Assembly: GCA_027186245.1 (NCBI GenBank)
Contig: CP114495.1
Span: 2,681,001 to 2,745,000, forward strand
Direction: 5' to 3'
DNA length: 64,000 bases
Source: Coriaria nepalensis
Lineage: Eukaryota > Streptophyta > Magnoliopsida > Cucurbitales > Coriariaceae
Shown: positions 60,447 to 64,000 of the stretch, in pieces
Numbering within the stretch: the stretch's first letter is position 1
Layout: every line of letters begins with the position of its first letter
Translations under genes and position numbers: made by a program
Notes under the pieces: generated by a model
Seen by the model: the letters and a program-made list of their open reading frames with translations, nothing else
The model's database searches: none
What the model was told of the DNA's origin: nothing

Positions 60447-61630
60447 TAACAAGAATGTATGACTATTTTTATCATGTTCATTTATTTATACATGGTCATG
60501 CCCTTTTAAATGGCGTTTACACAGTATACTGTGAAGATAAGGGGGCTCTTTTACTTTTTTGATGTTTGTAATCTGGATGAATATGATTGATATAATATAT
60601 TATAATAAATAAATATAATTGATAAGTGGCGGCGAGAAAGTTTAATTAAAAAGATGAAAAATAAGTTTAAAGGGTATGAAAATAGAAGAGAATGAATTTG
60701 TGAGGATTAAAATGTAAATAGAAAAACTATTAAGAATGTTTAGTCAGCATTTTTAGAAAACAAAAGGTTCAGATTTAGGTTTTATAGTAGTTGATTGTTT
60801 TAAGTTTTGGGGGTTTAGGGTGATTTTTATAAGTTTAGGTTATAGTTCTTAGTTTTCATCAAATTGTGAAGGGTTCTATATATTTGCATGGATGACTATC
60901 ATTTTCTATCTTTCTTTTTTTTTCCCCTTTTCTTTTAGTATCTTTAATATCCTTAAAATTAATTAAGATTAATTTATTAATTATTATCTTTATGATTTTC
61001 TAAGATTAAATTATTATCTTAGGATTAGTTTTATAAATTATAATAGTTATTCAAGGTGGAACCATAAATTATATACTCTTTAATTTGGTCATTCTCAATA
61101 CCGTAAATTAGATAATTTGGTTCAATTCTGGACCCTGAGAAGAGTTGGTGAATCAGGTTTCTGTCACACTCTCTTCTTGATAATAATGCATGCTAATCAA
61201 TATATTTGAGCCATTTATGTGTCAATAATGTAGTTAAAGTCAATCTCTTGAACAAGTTTAGTGCATTTTTTTTTCTCTAATCAATATATTTGAGCCATTT
61301 CCACGCTTTTGAAACTTGTGTATCTTAAACTGATCTATACTTAGATTATTAATTCCTCTTTCTCACCCACCAAACTCTTGAACATGTATTATTATGTTAA
61401 CATACTATATTGTGTGATCTTATTTTATGATCTGCATATTTCCTTTCTGTAAACTTCAAATGCATACATCATTTTACAATTTACACTAATTACAAAGTAA
61501 AATCCATTACTCCCTTAATTTCCTAACATTTCTAAAATTCTTTCAAGTTTAAACAGCACCTTGGGTTTTTTTTTCTATCCGGAAAAATCCTTCACACACT
61601 TTCGGTGATGAGCGGTGCAGTGCCTGTCAC

Positions 61631-61675
<45 letters not shown>

Positions 61676-64000
61676 GCATTTGAATTAAAAAGAATAGCAA
61701 TTTGCAGGCGATCGAGAGGCCGGCAGTACGTGGAATTGCATTATTTCAATGTTCACATGCTTTTCTATCCATAATCGAAGCAAACATGCATGCACTTTTG
61801 CTCAAATTCGGTCAGATAAACACCTCCACCAAATTAACAACAAACCGACCCAATTATATATATATATAGATAGACAGAGAGACATGGGACATGATAGAGA
61901 CAGGAGTAGAGTGAATGTTAGTTGACCTAGACGAAATCTTCCATTGTTACTAAAGGTTAGCTAATTATTAAAGATAACACATAAATAAGATGATCGTATT
62001 CCTCAAAAAAAAAAACATAAAGCCCTTAGTTCTAGGCCGTCCAACTCATCTTCCCATTCCCATGCAAAGTCTAATACATATGTATGTGTAGATATATATA
62101 TATATGTGAGAGAGAGAGAGATGGTGATGTTAGTTGTTTTTGTTAATGGAGGGCCTACCATATACAATTGGCTCTTGACATCAATCATATGAGTGCTCAC
62201 TTTTTGGGTTTTGTATATGGAACATGAAAACGGAAACTAGAAAATATATATATATATATATGGAAATATTGTGTGGAAGGTAAGTAATGCGTTCTTCCAA
62301 AGCTGACTTGAAGAAAACGGTGGGAAAGGGGGAAAATGTTGATAGGGAGAGGTAATAAGTAATAAACCATAAGAAAACAATGATATTGAACGAAACTTAA
62401 ACCAAACATAAAACTTGTAGGAGATGGGATATGAGGTGGGCAAAGCATCTCTTAAATGAAATAGTACCGTAGGTATGATTCATGCTTTCTTGTTTGTAGA
62501 CTAGTAAAATATGCGATAGAGACTCAATGAACTAATCATAATAAAACTTAAAAACTGAACCTCGCAAATAAAAAAAAAAAATTTAATTAGACTCGGGAAA
62601 ATATGTTGAACAAATAAGTTTTTGAAATAAATTAATGAAATCACAACCATAGATTTGTGTATATATATATATATGAATAATGCTTGGCTACGAAGGAACG
62701 TAAGAAACATCGATCAGTTTAAGATATTCTAATAGATGCGTGTTCTGATGTTTCAAGTATTATAAGGTGAATTGTGTTTTGTTTGATTAAGGATCAGGAT
62801 CGGATCGAAATGGGTTTGAACATGACTTTAATTATTGATTAAAGACAGTACTACCATATGGAATTTGATTCTATATACTGATTGATCATCCTCCGCATAC
62901 GTACGTACGTAACAAGTAATGATACCTATCGATGTTACATGCATGATATACAACTAGAAATTAAAGCAGATATAGTTTTGATATAATTTTAAGTTACCGA
63001 GCGATTAAATTTATAACCTATGTTAAAATAAAAAGCACATACGATTTCATTCATAAAAAATATAAGTCTTCATAAAATCGTAAGATTGTATATAAGAGCT
63101 GACATCTATTCAATATCATAAAATTAAGAAAATTGGTGACCTAATGACATGGGACCAAAGACCCGATGAACAGTATCAACCCAACACGAGTGCTTTCGCA
63201 GTTGATATTATTTATAAGATAATAAAAAGTTTAAGATATAATTTTAGACTTTGGTTTTTGTTCAAATTACAATTTAAAACTCTGTAATATGATTATCATC
63301 ATACAACTGTACCCAAACAACTGTTAACTTTGGGGAGGACAAAAGTTGCTGCCGGTATACATATCTATATCTATATGGTCTTTACAATATCATATCATAT
63401 CATAGGAGGATTCTCAAACACAAAAGTACCTTATAGCCTAAATGCCTTCATCGGAAGATCTCTGTTATTTCACTTTCCAGTTTCATTTGTTTACTAATAT
63501 TGAGAAGAAGAAAAATGAATATAATAAACGACTCTTTCCAATCTACAATTATTGAGATTTAGTTCATTATTATTATTTTTCTTTTTTTTTAACGGAAACG
63601 TCATATACGCTGCATGAACAAGTAACCGAGTTGGAACAAAGATTTAAATCCCAAAAATAATGAAACTGAGTTGGGTCAAAGATTTAAACCCCTAAGATAA
63701 TGGATTTATTAACGATACATGCAGAATACATTACGTTTCATAAAAATATAGATAATAATTGAGTTAAAGGAGATTATTGGTCCAAGTATAATATTTTAGT
63801 TTTCGTAATATATATAGTGATAATTGGCTAGATCAGAATTGTTGAAGGCAGCACTATGATCACTTGCCAAAAAAAAAAAAAAAAGAGATCCTACTTTTTG
63901 GGGATTCGATGTCTCAGAAGATGCTTAGAACTCTCTCTTTCCCTCTGTGTCCTGATAAGTGCTGGGATCTACTGGTCCATCGATCCAAGAGGGGGGGGGG
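60447..64000. other. AT-rich 3' flank, no gene seen
   Basis: The TFIIE beta 3' UTR is followed by 3.5 kb without a supportable gene. A TA run of about 39 bp lies at 61634-61672, and shorter TA and AT runs lie near 61857, 62094, 62247 and 62659. The 24-mer CTAATCAATATATTTGAGCC... occurs at about 61194 and 61278. An A-run lies at about 63870-63884. The window ends in a run of G, which may be an assembly feature. Confidence 0.6.

Noticed and set aside
63840..63870. Possible miR167-like sequence (TTGAAGGCAGCACTATGATCA)
   Set aside because: It differs from miR167 in the seed and central region, and I see no matching star arm within a plausible hairpin distance. miR167 is highly conserved, so a match this poor is not credible.
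1..64000. tRNA genes, CRISPR arrays, bacterial-type operons
   Set aside because: No clear tRNA B-box (GGTTCGAATCC-like) with a paired A-box was found, and the spliced plant genes rule out a prokaryotic layout. The tandem repeats lack the equal unique spacers of a CRISPR array.

Overview
The window is nuclear DNA of a plant, most likely a eudicot. It has AT-rich spacers, GT-AG introns of 0.1-1 kb, and genes of plant-specific families (PIF-type bHLH, U/P-type cyclin, beta-expansin, EAR-motif C2H2 zinc fingers, a VAP27 protein). The spacers are filled with decayed Ty1-copia, Ty3-gypsy and LINE fragments. I cannot name the species from sequence alone.

Layout. The first 1.2 kb carries, on the minus strand, the 5' part of a small membrane-protein gene that resembles RHIP1. 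Divergent from it across a 2.7 kb AT-rich spacer is a five-exon bHLH gene of the PIF8/UNE10 type (3859-6655). A 6.8 kb spacer follows, with a Ty3-gypsy gag relic and a miniature LTR element (TRIM-like). A two-exon U/P-type cyclin lies at 13442-14223. From 14.2 to 30.2 kb there is no intact gene: this is an island of degenerate Ty1-copia pieces in both orientations, a TGTCACGACCC-type LTR with two minisatellites, and a captured fragment of the nearby zinc-finger gene. A four-exon beta-expansin (30301-31409), a pogo/Tigger-like transposon relic and a single-exon C2H2 zinc-finger gene (34548-36041) follow. A second retroelement island spans 36.2-42.7 kb, then comes a second, paralogous C2H2 gene (44041-45078) and a third repeat-rich stretch to about 51 kb. 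The last third holds an eight-exon VAP27-like gene (51501-53956), a disrupted plastid CDP-diacylglycerol synthase (CDS4/5-type) pseudogene (55078-56645) and a TFIIE beta gene (coding 58696-60446). The final 3.5 kb has no recognisable gene.

The genes do not form one pathway. Several are regulators (a phytochrome-interacting-type bHLH, two EAR repressors, a cyclin, a general transcription factor); the others act at the wall (expansin) or the ER membrane (VAP27). I found no evidence of a novel multi-gene system. The observations most worth checking are the transduplicated zinc-finger fragment with only C-to-T/G-to-A differences, an upstream ORF whose stop codon directly abuts the start of one zinc-finger gene, the TIR-bounded pogo-like relic nested in a short tandem array, and the rearranged copia fragments.
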